NCBI RefSeq assembly: GCF_047126315.1
Contig: NZ_CP138953.1
Location: 558,001-622,000, forward strand
DNA length: 64,000 bases
Reading direction: 5' to 3'
Source of the DNA: Shimia sp022448905
GTDB taxonomy: Bacteria > Pseudomonadota > Alphaproteobacteria > Rhodobacterales > Rhodobacteraceae
In this document: positions 36,155-45,013 of the stretch, one piece after another
Numbering within the stretch: position 1 is the stretch's first letter
Layout of the letters: every line of letters begins with the position of its first letter
Position numbers and translations under genes: made by a program
The notes under the pieces: model-generated
Database searches by the model: none
The model's input: the letters and a program-made list of their open reading frames with translations, nothing else
Told to the model about the DNA's origin: nothing

Positions 36155-36866
36155 TCTCACATTTGAGGTCTGCATCGACACCGCCGCTGGGTTTACCGCC
36201 TGCGACGATGTGGTGGACCGCATCGAACTGTGCAGCGCCCTGGACGTGGGCGGATTGACCCCATGCCCGGGCCTGATTGCCGCCGCACAGGACAGCGCCA
36301 TTCCCTCACATGTCATGATCCGGCCGCGCGCCGGAGATTTCTGCTATGACGTGGCTGATCAAAAAGCCATGCGCGCCTCCGTCGAGGCCGCGAAACAAGC
36401 CGGTTTAGCAGGTGTTGTGATTGGTGCATCCAAAGGCGATCAACTGGACCTCCCCACCCTGCGTGACCTTGTCGCTGAGGCGGAAGGACTTGAGGTGACC
36501 CTACATCGGGTTATCGACTTGCTGCCGAATCCACTGGCGGCCATGGAACAGGCGATTGAACTCGGGATTCACCGCATCCTGACGTCCGGTGGCGCCCCTC
36601 GCGCTGTGGACGGTCAAGCCACTCTGCGCGCCATGCAAGAGGCCGCTAAAGGTCGGATCGAGATCATGGTGGGCAGCGGCGTATCAGTCTCTAATCTGGC
36701 CGAACTTGCGCAAAATACCGGCATCACGTCGTTCCACGCCTCCTGCAGCACGGCGAGTCCGGTGGCGGAGCATCTGCACCACTTCGGCTTTGCCAAAACG
36801 CAGAAGATCACCAACCGCGCCACCGTTCTGGCTTTCCGCAAAAAACTCGACAGCCTCTCTGCTTGA
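36141..36866 (+). CDS. CutC-family TIM-barrel protein
   Basis: 241 residues from ATG 36141, overlapping the nagA end by 14 bases. CutC hallmarks: FEVCIDTAAGFTAC, RIELCSALDVGGLTPCPGLI, MIRPRAGDFCYD, HRVIDLLPNP, and ILTSGGAPRA. The family was named for copper tolerance, but its location at the end of many sugar-catabolic operons suggests a carbohydrate role; no reaction is established. Last gene of the amino-sugar operon; its stop abuts the convergent GH1 stop with no gap. Confidence 0.85.
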   Translation: MPRNSLTFEVCIDTAAGFTACDDVVDRIELCSALDVGGLTPCPGLIAAAQDSAIPSHVMIRPRAGDFCYDVADQKAMRASVEAAKQAGLAGVVIGASKGDQLDLPTLRDLVAEAEGLEVTLHRVIDLLPNPLAAMEQAIELGIHRILTSGGAPRAVDGQATLRAMQEAAKGRIEIMVGSGVSVSNLAELAQNTGITSFHASCSTASPVAEHLHHFGFAKTQKITNRATVLAFRKKLDSLSA

Positions 36867-38192
36867 TCAGTAGCGCAGCGCCTCTGCCAGAGCATGGTAA
36901 GATTGCTTCGGCGTGCGCTCAAACGTGTCAAAATCCACGTGGATCAGACCAAACCGCTTTTCATAGCCCAGCGCCCACTCGTAATTGTCCATCAAAGACC
37001 ACACATAGTAGCCCGCCAAAGGCACACCTGCGTCAATCGCATCTTTCGCCGCCGCCAAATGGCTGTTGAGATAGGATATCCGATGCGGGTCCGCGACCAC
37101 ACCATCCGCAATCTCATCTGGCGCCGACATGCCATTTTCAGTCACGTAAATTGGCAAATTTCCAGTGTATTCCTGAGCCATGCGCACCAAAAACGCCCGC
37201 AACGCATCGGGATAGATCTCCCACCCCATCGAGGTTTTTGGCAAGTCGCCCACACTCTGCCGATACCGCGGCCAGGGAGCTGCGGCATCATCATGCACCA
37301 GCGTGCGCGTGTAATAGTTGAGCCCGCTCCAATCGACCGGGGAACTGATCACAGGGAAATCATCCTGCCAGCCGGTTGGCAAATGCGGCTCCAGCCCCTC
37401 AAGAGCCAGTTCCGGGTATTCCCCTTTGAAAATCCCCCCGAGGAAAAACCGATTGTAAATCGCGTCATAGCGCGCGGCGGCAGCGACATCTTCCGGCGAG
37501 TCACTCGCCGGGGTCGCCCATTCAAAGTTACACACCGCGCCGAGGTTTTTCATACCCAAGCCACGCATTCGCTGGATCGCCGTACCATGCGCCAACATGA
37601 TGTGGTGCATCGCCCGCGCGGTGGCACGAATGTCGCGCAGACCCGGCGCATGGGCCCCAACAAAATGGCTGAGCCAGCCCACACACCATGGCTCGTTGAT
37701 CGGCGCGACCGACCAAACGCGGTCTCCGATCCGCCCCATCACCACTTCCGTGAAATCGCCAAACCACTGCGCCACATCGCGGTTGCGCCAGCCGCCCAGA
37801 TCGGCCAGCGCGGAGGGCATCTCCCAGTGATACAGTGTCACTGCCGGTTTGATCCCGCGTTCCAACAGCCCGTCCACCAACCGGTCATAAAAATCGAGGC
37901 CCGCCTCATTGACCGCGCCACGCCCCTTCGGCAGCACCCGCGCCCAACTGGTAGAGAACCGATAAGCATCCACGCCCAGACCGGCAATCAGATCGAGGTC
38001 TTCCTCAAGCCGATTGTAATGATCACAACCCAACGCGCCGTTTTCAGCCCGCACCACATTGCCCGGCGTGGCGGCAAAATCATCCCAGTGCGTGCGCCCG
38101 GCACCGCCATATTTGTGACCCTCAATCTGATAGCTCGACGTGGCCACGCCAAACTGAAACCCATCAGGAAAATCGGAGCGTTTGTGCTGCAT
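36867..38192 (-). CDS. Beta-glucosidase, GH1
   Basis: 441 residues starting MQHKRSDFPDGFQFGVATSSYQIEG, the usual GH1 entry strand. The acid/base Glu is in APINEPWC and the nucleophile Glu in IYVTENGMS; YRFSTSWARVLPKG is the sugar-binding block near residue 85. It cleaves beta-linked glucosides in the cytoplasm (no signal peptide). It follows the LacI gene by 6 bases, forming a unit divergent from aglEFGAK, so the two clusters together handle alpha- and beta-glucosides. Confidence 0.93.
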   Translation of the reverse strand: MQHKRSDFPDGFQFGVATSSYQIEGHKYGGAGRTHWDDFAATPGNVVRAENGALGCDHYNRLEEDLDLIAGLGVDAYRFSTSWARVLPKGRGAVNEAGLDFYDRLVDGLLERGIKPAVTLYHWEMPSALADLGGWRNRDVAQWFGDFTEVVMGRIGDRVWSVAPINEPWCVGWLSHFVGAHAPGLRDIRATARAMHHIMLAHGTAIQRMRGLGMKNLGAVCNFEWATPASDSPEDVAAAARYDAIYNRFFLGGIFKGEYPELALEGLEPHLPTGWQDDFPVISSPVDWSGLNYYTRTLVHDDAAAPWPRYRQSVGDLPKTSMGWEIYPDALRAFLVRMAQEYTGNLPIYVTENGMSAPDEIADGVVADPHRISYLNSHLAAAKDAIDAGVPLAGYYVWSLMDNYEWALGYEKRFGLIHVDFDTFERTPKQSYHALAEALRY

Positions 38193-38198
38193 CAGTCT

Positions 38199-39266
38199 CT
38201 ACTTTTCTTGTTCCATAGCTTGCCGCAACGCTGGAGCCTGCCCAGTCGAGCGCCCCACGGTCAGAACCGCTTCCAGCATCTCTTGATGCACCGGCGCGCC
38301 CGGCGTTGCGATCTTGTTGATCAAAGCCTGCGCCACATGTCGCCCGGCTTGGCGAACGGACGACCGCACAGCTGTAAACGCTGGCTCATCCCCATCATTG
38401 CTAAAGTAGCTCAGCGCGTCATCGTGGATCACCACAGACACGTCTTTGCCCATCTCCAATCCCGCATCGGAAATCGCACGCCGCACCCCGATGGCCGGAA
38501 TAATCGACGACGCGACAAACGCCGTAGGAGGATTGTCCGCCGCCAGCAGTTTGCGCGCGGTTTCAAAGCCGAAGTTCTCGGTCATTTCCTCGTGGAACAT
38601 CAGCGCCGGATCAACCTGCACCCCACGTGCTTCGAGCGCCGCGAGGTAGCCAGCGCCACGGCGCGTCGCAAAATCCATGTCCGCCAAACCATTCAGCAGC
38701 GCAATCCGCCGGTGCCCCAAGTCTAACAAAAACTCTGTCACCCGCTGAAACGCGCGGGTGTTGTTCACATCCACCCAGCTATAGTCTGCGTCAATTTCGG
38801 TGGAGCGCCCGTGCACCACAAAGGGCACGCCAAGTTCGCGCAACAGCGCAATCCGGCTGTCATTCACCTTGGGGCCGTGCACGATGATCCCATCCACCGC
38901 GCCGCGCGACACCAGCTTGCGATAACTCGCCTCCTCGGAATCGTCATCGACGACCGACAGCAACAGGTCAAAACCATTGTCCGAGTAGATCTCTCCCGCA
39001 CCCGCGATGAAATCCGCAAAAATCGGGTTCACCATCTCGTGCTTCTTGGACACCGGCAAAACATGCCCGATGGTCATGGCCTTTCCGGTCGCCAGCGTTT
39101 TGGCCCGCGTGTTTGGCGCGTAATTATGTGCCCGCGCCGCTTCCATCACTTTCTGCCGCGTTGATTCGCGCACTTCCGGATAGCCATTGAGCGCCCGACT
39201 CACCGTTGTCTGGGACAATCCCAGCAAGTCCGAAAGCTCTTTTAGGTTCATTGACTTCTTTTTCAT
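38199..39266 (-). CDS. LacI-family regulator of the agl cluster (AglR-like)
   Basis: 355 residues. N-terminal HTH LKELSDLLGLSQTTVSRALNGYPEVRESTRQKV with hinge NTRAKTLATGKA, followed by a periplasmic-binding-protein-like sugar domain (DGIIVHGPKVNDSRIALL, HRRIALLNG). Starts at 39266 or 39251. Its own promoter region and that of aglE contain the same CAAAGCGCTTTG palindrome, so it probably represses both directions until an alpha-glucoside binds. Confidence 0.9.
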   Translation of the reverse strand: MKKKSMNLKELSDLLGLSQTTVSRALNGYPEVRESTRQKVMEAARAHNYAPNTRAKTLATGKAMTIGHVLPVSKKHEMVNPIFADFIAGAGEIYSDNGFDLLLSVVDDDSEEASYRKLVSRGAVDGIIVHGPKVNDSRIALLRELGVPFVVHGRSTEIDADYSWVDVNNTRAFQRVTEFLLDLGHRRIALLNGLADMDFATRRGAGYLAALEARGVQVDPALMFHEEMTENFGFETARKLLAADNPPTAFVASSIIPAIGVRRAISDAGLEMGKDVSVVIHDDALSYFSNDGDEPAFTAVRSSVRQAGRHVAQALINKIATPGAPVHQEMLEAVLTVGRSTGQAPALRQAMEQEK

Positions 39267-39268
39267 TT

Positions 39269-39284
39269 ATCAAAGCGCTTTGAT
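39269..39284. promoter_or_regulatory. LacI operator at the aglR start
   Basis: ATCAAAGCGCTTTGAT, a perfect 16-bp palindrome ending two bases upstream of the regulator's ATG (39266), so binding would block its own transcription start region or initiation. The same core, CAAAGCGCTTTG, recurs at 39404-39415. Confidence 0.8.
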
Positions 39285-39393
39285 TAATGAGTCGTGCTTT
39301 TCTCTTGTTTTTGCACGATCTGCGCAGCGCTCCTCCCGTTTTTCCTAATAAATCATAAGCATCATGGTGACAAGCAGGCCGTTTTCTTCACCG

Positions 39394-39422
39394 TTGCAAT
39401 TTTCAAAGCGCTTTGGTAAATT
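39394..39422 (+). promoter_or_regulatory. aglE promoter with operator inside the spacer
   Basis: TTGCAA (39394-39399), 17-bp spacer, TAAATT (39417-39422). The spacer holds the LacI-type palindrome CAAAGCGCTTTG at 39404-39415, so repressor and RNA polymerase would compete for the same DNA. Transcription would begin near 39429, about 25 bases ahead of the aglE ATG. Confidence 0.65.
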
Positions 39423-39455
39423 GGTTTCCAGTTCATGAAACTGGGAGGAACTCTC

Positions 39456-40814
39456 ATGAAACCGACTCTTTACGCAGGCGCAGCCGTTCTGGCCCTGACC
39501 GCCGGCTCTGCGATGGCTGACGGCCATCTGAAATTTGCGCCCGGCGAAGGCGCCTTCAGCTGGGACAGCTACACCGCATGGGCCGAAAACGCGCCGGATC
39601 TGTCTGGCCAAACTGTGACCGTCGCTGGCCCGTGGTTGCAGCCCGAAGATGACGTCTTCCGCTCCGTGCTGGCGTATTTCACCCACGCCACTGGCGCCGA
39701 GGCGATCTACACCGGCTCCGACAGCTTTGAGCAGCAGATCGTGATCGACGCCGAAGCCGGCGCTGCCCCAAACATCGCCGTGTTCCCACAGCCAGGTCTG
39801 GCCTCTGACCTCGCCGCACGCGGCCTGTTGCACCCGCTGCCAGCATCCATGGGTCCATGGACCGTGGACAACTACGGCGCAGGCCAAAGCTGGGTTGATC
39901 TGGGCACCTACGCCGACAAAATGGGCGCCGATCAGCACTACGGCTTCTTCTACAACGTCAACGTCAAATCCCTCGTTTGGTACGTGCCGGAAAACTTTGA
40001 AGACGCAGGCTATGAAGTGCCTGAGTCCATGGAAGACCTGCGCGCACTGACCGAGCAGATCGTCGCTGACGGCGAAACCCCATGGTGTGTCGGTCTGGGC
40101 TCCGGTGCCGCCACCGGTTGGCCAGCCACGGACTGGGTTGAAGACATCATGCTGCGCACCCAGCCAGCAGACGTTTACGACGACTGGACCACCAACAAAA
40201 TCGCCTTCAACGACGAGCGCGTTGTGGCTGCGATTGAAGAGTTCGGTTGGTTTGTTGGTGATGACGCCAAAGTTTCCGGCGGCGCCGGTGCAGTGGCCAC
40301 CACAGACTTCCGCGACAGCCCAAAAGGCATGTTTAACTCCCCTCTGGAATGCTACATGCACCGCCAGGCATCTTTTGTGCCGGCGTTCTTCCCAGAAGGC
40401 ATCGAGTTTGGTGAAGACGTAGATTTCTTCTACTTCCCATCCTACGAAGGCAAAGACCTCGGCAACCCGGTTCTGGGTGGCGGCACACTGATGGCGATCA
40501 CCAATCCATCTGATGCCACTTCCGCGCTGATGGAGTTCTTCCAGCTGCCGGTGGCCCACGAAGTCTTCGCGGCACAGTCCGGCTTCCTGACCCCGCACAA
40601 AGGTGTGAACCCAGAAACCTACCTGAACGACGCGCTGCGTGGTCAGGCAGACATTCTGGTGAACGCCACAACGTTCCGCTTTGACGGTTCCGACCTGATG
40701 CCAGGTGGTGTCGGCGCAGGCTCCTTCTGGACCGGCATGGTTGACTTCACCAGCGGCAAAGACGCCGCTACCGTGGCGCAGGAAATCCAGGATAGCTGGG
40801 ACGCGCTGAAGTAA
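39456..40814 (+). CDS. aglE: Alpha-glucoside ABC transporter substrate-binding protein AglE
   Basis: 452 residues from ATG 39456, preceded by GGGAGGAA; an ATG at 39435 lies upstream of that ribosome site. Signal peptide MKPTLYAGAAVLALTAGSAMA-DG. The mature protein has the AglE pattern (DLSGQTVTVAGPWLQPEDDVFRSV, AAPNIAVFPQPGL, SPLECYMHRQASF). It captures trehalose, maltose or sucrose-type alpha-glucosides in the periplasm. First gene of aglEFGAK; a GC hairpin follows it. Confidence 0.92.
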   Translation: MKPTLYAGAAVLALTAGSAMADGHLKFAPGEGAFSWDSYTAWAENAPDLSGQTVTVAGPWLQPEDDVFRSVLAYFTHATGAEAIYTGSDSFEQQIVIDAEAGAAPNIAVFPQPGLASDLAARGLLHPLPASMGPWTVDNYGAGQSWVDLGTYADKMGADQHYGFFYNVNVKSLVWYVPENFEDAGYEVPESMEDLRALTEQIVADGETPWCVGLGSGAATGWPATDWVEDIMLRTQPADVYDDWTTNKIAFNDERVVAAIEEFGWFVGDDAKVSGGAGAVATTDFRDSPKGMFNSPLECYMHRQASFVPAFFPEGIEFGEDVDFFYFPSYEGKDLGNPVLGGGTLMAITNPSDATSALMEFFQLPVAHEVFAAQSGFLTPHKGVNPETYLNDALRGQADILVNATTFRFDGSDLMPGGVGAGSFWTGMVDFTSGKDAATVAQEIQDSWDALK

Positions 40815-40838
40815 TTCTTCACACACGACAACAAACTG

Positions 40839-40863
40839 CCCCCTCGCGCGCACTGCGCGGGGG
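40839..40863 (+). repeat. Intercistronic hairpin after aglE
   Basis: CCCCC-(TC)-GCGC, loop, GCGC-GGGGG: a stable stem with a 2-base bulge between aglE and aglF, without a T-run. It parallels the hairpin after the other binding-protein gene and may raise AglE levels relative to the permeases. Confidence 0.6.
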
Positions 40864-40894
40864 AGCCCACTAAAACCTCGGGGGGGAGCGCGTC

Positions 40895-42121
40895 ATGTCA
40901 CCAGCAGTGCTGGGTCTTGTGACCATCATTGTCGGAGTTGGGGGATGCCTCGGGTATTTCTACCTCTCCAACCTATTTCTGGACAAAGTACTGTTTCCGG
41001 CACGCGGCCCCAACGCAGGGCGCAACATCAACCGTGCCAACATGGTCCGTCCTTGGCTCTTCCTTGGCCCCGCGATTGTGGCCCTCGGCCTTTATCTCGG
41101 CTACCCGGTGTTTGAGACCCTGCGCCTGTCCCTGACAGACCGCACGCAAGACGACGCTTTTGTCGGCCTCGCCAACTACCAACAGATGTTTGCCGAACCC
41201 AAGTTCTGGGAAGCCATGCGCAACAACATGCTCTGGCTGATTGTTGTCCCCGCCGCTTCCACCGCTTTTGGCCTTTTGGCGGCCCAGCTCACCGACCGCA
41301 TCAAATGGGGCGCCTTTGCCAAGTCTCTGATCTTCATGCCCATGGCGATTTCTTTTGTGGGCGCCTCGGTGATCTTCAAATTGGTCTATGACGCCCGCCC
41401 GGCTGGCAACGAGCAGATCGGCATCTTGAACGCTGTATGGATGCAATTTGACGGTGGCTTTGGGTCCATCCTGTTCCTGAAGGTCGTCCCTGTCCTGATC
41501 CTCGCAGCCTTTGCCGCCATCGTGGCCTATGTCGGCTGGCTGCTGCTCCGCCCAATTTTAGACGGCAAGGACAACATCGTCCTGAAGGCCCTGCGCGCCT
41601 TTTCTGGCCTTGTTAGTCTCTATATTGCCGTGATCGCGCTGCGCAACATCCTCGACATCATCGGCATGGACTTCCCATACGGCCAGCCCCAGACTTGGCT
41701 GACGCTTCCGTTCTACAACAACTTCTTCCTGATGGTCGTGCTGATCTGGATCCAAACCGGCTTTGCCATGGTGATCCTCTCCGCCGCCCTGCGTGGCATC
41801 CCAGAGGAAACCGTCGAGGCCGCGATTGTCGATGGTGCCAACCCGTTCCAGATCTTCTTCAAGATCAAGGTCCCACAGATCATGCCCACCATTGTGGTGG
41901 TTTGGACCACCATCACGCTGGTCGTGCTCAAGGTCTTTGACATCGTCTTCGCGATGACCAACGGCCAGTGGGAAACCCAGGTGCTGGCCAACTACATGTA
42001 CGACAAATTGTTCCGCGCAAACGACTGGGGCGTAGGCTCCGCCAGCGCCATCATCATCATGCTGCTCGTCTCCCCGATCCTGATCTGGAACGTGGTGCAG
42101 GCCCGCAAAGAAATGCGCTGA
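40895..42121 (+). CDS. aglF: Alpha-glucoside ABC transporter permease AglF
   Basis: 408 residues, longer than typical MalF-type permeases by about 100. An extra N-terminal helix (VLGLVTIIVGVGGCLGYFYLSNLFL) and an insertion of about 100 residues in the middle (IGILNAVWMQFDG to LDIIGMDFPYGQP) account for the difference; both are family features of AglF. The EAA loop is EAAIVDGANPFQIFFKIKVPQIMPTI. Pairs with AglG. Confidence 0.9.
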   Translation: MSPAVLGLVTIIVGVGGCLGYFYLSNLFLDKVLFPARGPNAGRNINRANMVRPWLFLGPAIVALGLYLGYPVFETLRLSLTDRTQDDAFVGLANYQQMFAEPKFWEAMRNNMLWLIVVPAASTAFGLLAAQLTDRIKWGAFAKSLIFMPMAISFVGASVIFKLVYDARPAGNEQIGILNAVWMQFDGGFGSILFLKVVPVLILAAFAAIVAYVGWLLLRPILDGKDNIVLKALRAFSGLVSLYIAVIALRNILDIIGMDFPYGQPQTWLTLPFYNNFFLMVVLIWIQTGFAMVILSAALRGIPEETVEAAIVDGANPFQIFFKIKVPQIMPTIVVVWTTITLVVLKVFDIVFAMTNGQWETQVLANYMYDKLFRANDWGVGSASAIIIMLLVSPILIWNVVQARKEMR

Positions 42122-42132
42122 GGAGAGAGATC

Positions 42133-43296
42133 ATGGATAATATCGCAGGACGCAAATCCGGTCTTTCCTGGGCAGTGAACCTCTCTGTTGTTGTTCTTGT
42201 ACTGCTCTGGCTGTTCCCCACCGTAGGCCTACTGGTGTCGTCTTTCCGCACCGCGGATCAAATTGCCGCCTCCGGCTGGTGGAAAGCCTTGTTCCCTTCT
42301 GAACAGGTGGTGCAGCTGCGCACCGGCGGTGCTGAGGCTGCCACGCAAGAGGGCGAGCTTTGGGTGGTTAAAGGCAATCTGCTGGAAGAGGCAGAAGATG
42401 GCCCCGAGACTGGCACAGAAATCACTCGCTTTGGGGTTTCGTCCAAAGCTGTGGACGCCTACGCCGTGGGCGAGGTGGCCAGCTTCACCAAAGATACCAA
42501 GACCTTCACCATGGACGCGGAAGGCAACTACCGATTCACTTCTACCAAAGAGCTGAAAAAGCGCGGTCAGCGCGTTTTCATCACCGCCACCTTGCCGCCT
42601 GAGTTCACACTCGCCAACTATGATCAGGTGCTCCTGTCCGGCAACAGCAACGACAGCATGACCAAAGCGTTTCTCAACACGCTGACAGTCACTATTCCGG
42701 CCACAATCATCCCAATTGTGATTGCCGCCTTCGCCGCCTACGCGCTGGCATGGATGGAATTCCCGGGCCGTGCCTTGCTGATTGCGGCCGTGGTAGGACT
42801 GCTCGTTGTGCCGCTTCAATTGGCGCTAATCCCACTGTTGAAATTGCACCTCAACATTGGCATCGGCAAAGGCTACCTCGGCGTCTGGCTGGCCCACACA
42901 GGCTTTGGCCTGCCGCTCGCGATCTACCTGCTGCGCAACTACATGTCCGGCCTGCCCCGCGACATCATCGAAAACGCCAAGGTCGACGGCGCCACCGACT
43001 TCCAGATCTTCACAAAGATCATCCTGCCGCTGTCCTTCCCAGCGCTGGCCTCCTTTGCCATCTTCCAGTTCTTGTGGACCTGGAACGACCTGCTGGTCGC
43101 CAAAGTGTTCCTGATCGACAGCACAGGCAACACCACGGTGATGACCAACCAGATTGTCGAACTGCTCGGCACCCGCGGCGGCAATTGGGAAATCCTTGCG
43201 ACAGCCGCCTTCGTTTCCATCTCGGTGCCGCTGCTCGTGTTCTTTGCGATGCAACGCTACCTGGTGCGCGGCCTTCTGGCTGGCTCCGTCAAGTAA
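42133..43296 (+). CDS. aglG: Alpha-glucoside ABC transporter permease AglG
   Basis: 387 residues from ATG 42133, with AGGAGAGAG just upstream. After the first membrane helix there is a hydrophilic periplasmic insertion of about 120 residues (SSFRTADQI to YDQVLLSG), as in other AglG proteins. Then come five helices with the EAA loop ENAKVDGATDFQIFTKIILPLSFPAL. Codons open upstream of 42133 overlap aglF in another frame and are not coding. Confidence 0.9.
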   Translation: MDNIAGRKSGLSWAVNLSVVVLVLLWLFPTVGLLVSSFRTADQIAASGWWKALFPSEQVVQLRTGGAEAATQEGELWVVKGNLLEEAEDGPETGTEITRFGVSSKAVDAYAVGEVASFTKDTKTFTMDAEGNYRFTSTKELKKRGQRVFITATLPPEFTLANYDQVLLSGNSNDSMTKAFLNTLTVTIPATIIPIVIAAFAAYALAWMEFPGRALLIAAVVGLLVVPLQLALIPLLKLHLNIGIGKGYLGVWLAHTGFGLPLAIYLLRNYMSGLPRDIIENAKVDGATDFQIFTKIILPLSFPALASFAIFQFLWTWNDLLVAKVFLIDSTGNTTVMTNQIVELLGTRGGNWEILATAAFVSISVPLLVFFAMQRYLVRGLLAGSVK

Positions 43297-43366
43297 CAAA
43301 CAGATACTAACTTGGCCCAAATGGGCCTGAATACCGGACACACCCATGACTTATCAGGACCCGACC

Positions 43367-45013
43367 ATGACCCAGGATTCCGCACTCATCACAGACCCCG
43401 ATTGGTGGCGTGGTGCGGTGATCTATCAGATCTACCCGCGCTCCTACCAAGACAGCAATGGAGACGGCATTGGCGACCTCGCCGGCATCATCCAGCGCCT
43501 GCCGCACGTGGCCTCGCTTGGCGTGGACGCCATCTGGCTCTCGCCCTTCTTCACATCCCCGATGTTGGATTTCGGCTATGACGTGTCCGATTACCGCGAT
43601 GTCGACCCAATGTTTGGCACGCTGGCGGATTTTGATCGATTGATCGCCAAGGCTCACGAGCTTGGCATCAAAATCATCATCGACCTGGTTCTGTCCCACA
43701 CCTCGGACCAACACCCGTGGTTCATTGAGAGCCGCGCGAACCGCACCAACGCCAAAGCGGATTGGTTTGTCTGGGCCGACCCCAAGCTGGACGGCACGCC
43801 CCCAAACAACTGGCTCTCCATCTTTGGTGGCCCGGCCTGGCAGTGGGACACCTCCCGCCAGCAATATTACCTGCACAACTTCCTCGCGGAACAGCCGGAC
43901 TTGAACTTCCACAATGCCGAAGTCCGTCAGGAACTGCTCGATGTGGCCCGCTTCTGGCTGGACCGTGGCGTCGACGGCTTCCGTCTGGACACGGTGAACT
44001 TCTACTACTGTGACGCACAGTTGCGCGACAACCCGGCCCTGCCGGTTGAAGAGCGCAACGACAACATCGCGCCTGCCGTGAACCCCTACAACCATCAGGA
44101 ACATCTTTACGACAAGAACCAGCCGGAAAACCTCGGCTTCCTGCAAGACTTGCGCCGACTGCTGAACGAATATGACGCCATCACCACTGTGGGCGAAGTG
44201 GGCGACAGCCAGCGCGGCAGCGAAATTCAGGCGATCTACACCGGCGGTGGCGACAAGCTGCACATGGCCTATGACTTTGCCCTGCTCTGTCAGGCCCACC
44301 CAACCGGCACCCGTGTGGCGGAGATCATGCAGACCGCCGAGAGCTTTGGCAGCGACAGCTGGGGCTGCTGGGCCTACTCCAACCACGACGTGGAACGCCA
44401 CGGCTCCCGCTGGAATCTGTCTGACGCCGCCCAGCGCACCTATGCCGCTTTGTTGATGTCCTTGCGCGGTTCCGTCTGCATCTATCAGGGGGAAGAGCTT
44501 GGCCTGCACGAGGCCGATGTGGCCTTTGAGGACCTGCAAGACCCCTACGGCATCCGCTTCTGGCCCAAGTTCAAGGGCCGCGACGGGTGTCGCACCCCAA
44601 TGGTGTGGAAATCGGACAACCAAAACGGCGGTTTCTCGGAAGGCAAACCATGGCTGCCGGTCAGCGCCGAACACCTCTCCAAATCGGTTGAGGCGCAAGA
44701 CGGCACCCCCGGCTCCATGCTGACCTTCTACCGCGACCTGATTGCCTTCCGCAAAAAACAAATGCCGCTACTGAAAGGCATCTACGAGCTGCTGCATGCG
44801 GACGAGACCCACATCCGCTTTGTGCGCGAACATGACGGCAAAGCCGTACTCTGCGCCTTCAACCTTTCGGACGAAGAACAAACCTTCGACCTGCCCACCG
44901 GCGACTGGACCATCGACACCAATGCGCCTTTCACCCTGAGCCAAGATGGCGCAAAGGTGACCTTGCCCGCGTGGCAAGCCGCCTTTGCCGGAGGAGACAA
45001 AGGAAATGGCTGA
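43367..45013 (+). CDS. aglA: Alpha-glucosidase, GH13 (AglA)
   Basis: 548 residues if started at 43367, where AGGA lies seven bases upstream; an ATG at 43346 with a poorer ribosome site would add seven residues. GH13 blocks: YQIYPRSYQDSNGDGIGDLAGI, DLVLSHTSDQHPWF, GFRLDTVNF (nucleophile Asp), VGEVGDSQ (acid/base Glu) and SNHDVERH. No signal peptide, so it hydrolyses imported alpha-glucosides in the cytoplasm. Its end overlaps the aglK start by 8 bases. Confidence 0.93.
   Translation: MTQDSALITDPDWWRGAVIYQIYPRSYQDSNGDGIGDLAGIIQRLPHVASLGVDAIWLSPFFTSPMLDFGYDVSDYRDVDPMFGTLADFDRLIAKAHELGIKIIIDLVLSHTSDQHPWFIESRANRTNAKADWFVWADPKLDGTPPNNWLSIFGGPAWQWDTSRQQYYLHNFLAEQPDLNFHNAEVRQELLDVARFWLDRGVDGFRLDTVNFYYCDAQLRDNPALPVEERNDNIAPAVNPYNHQEHLYDKNQPENLGFLQDLRRLLNEYDAITTVGEVGDSQRGSEIQAIYTGGGDKLHMAYDFALLCQAHPTGTRVAEIMQTAESFGSDSWGCWAYSNHDVERHGSRWNLSDAAQRTYAALLMSLRGSVCIYQGEELGLHEADVAFEDLQDPYGIRFWPKFKGRDGCRTPMVWKSDNQNGGFSEGKPWLPVSAEHLSKSVEAQDGTPGSMLTFYRDLIAFRKKQMPLLKGIYELLHADETHIRFVREHDGKAVLCAFNLSDEEQTFDLPTGDWTIDTNAPFTLSQDGAKVTLPAWQAAFAGGDKGNG

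Noticed and set aside
36894..38726. A 610-codon open frame on the plus strand opposite the GH1 and LacI genes
   Set aside because: It is exactly antisense to two clear genes and consists of low-complexity Arg/His/Pro-rich translation typical of GC-rich reverse frames.
39345..40853. A 502-codon minus-strand frame opposite aglE
   Set aside because: aglE has a signal peptide, ribosome site and family motifs; the antisense frame has none.
43307..44761. A 484-codon minus-strand frame opposite aglA
   Set aside because: Same reasoning: GH13 catalytic motifs on the plus strand, no features on the minus.
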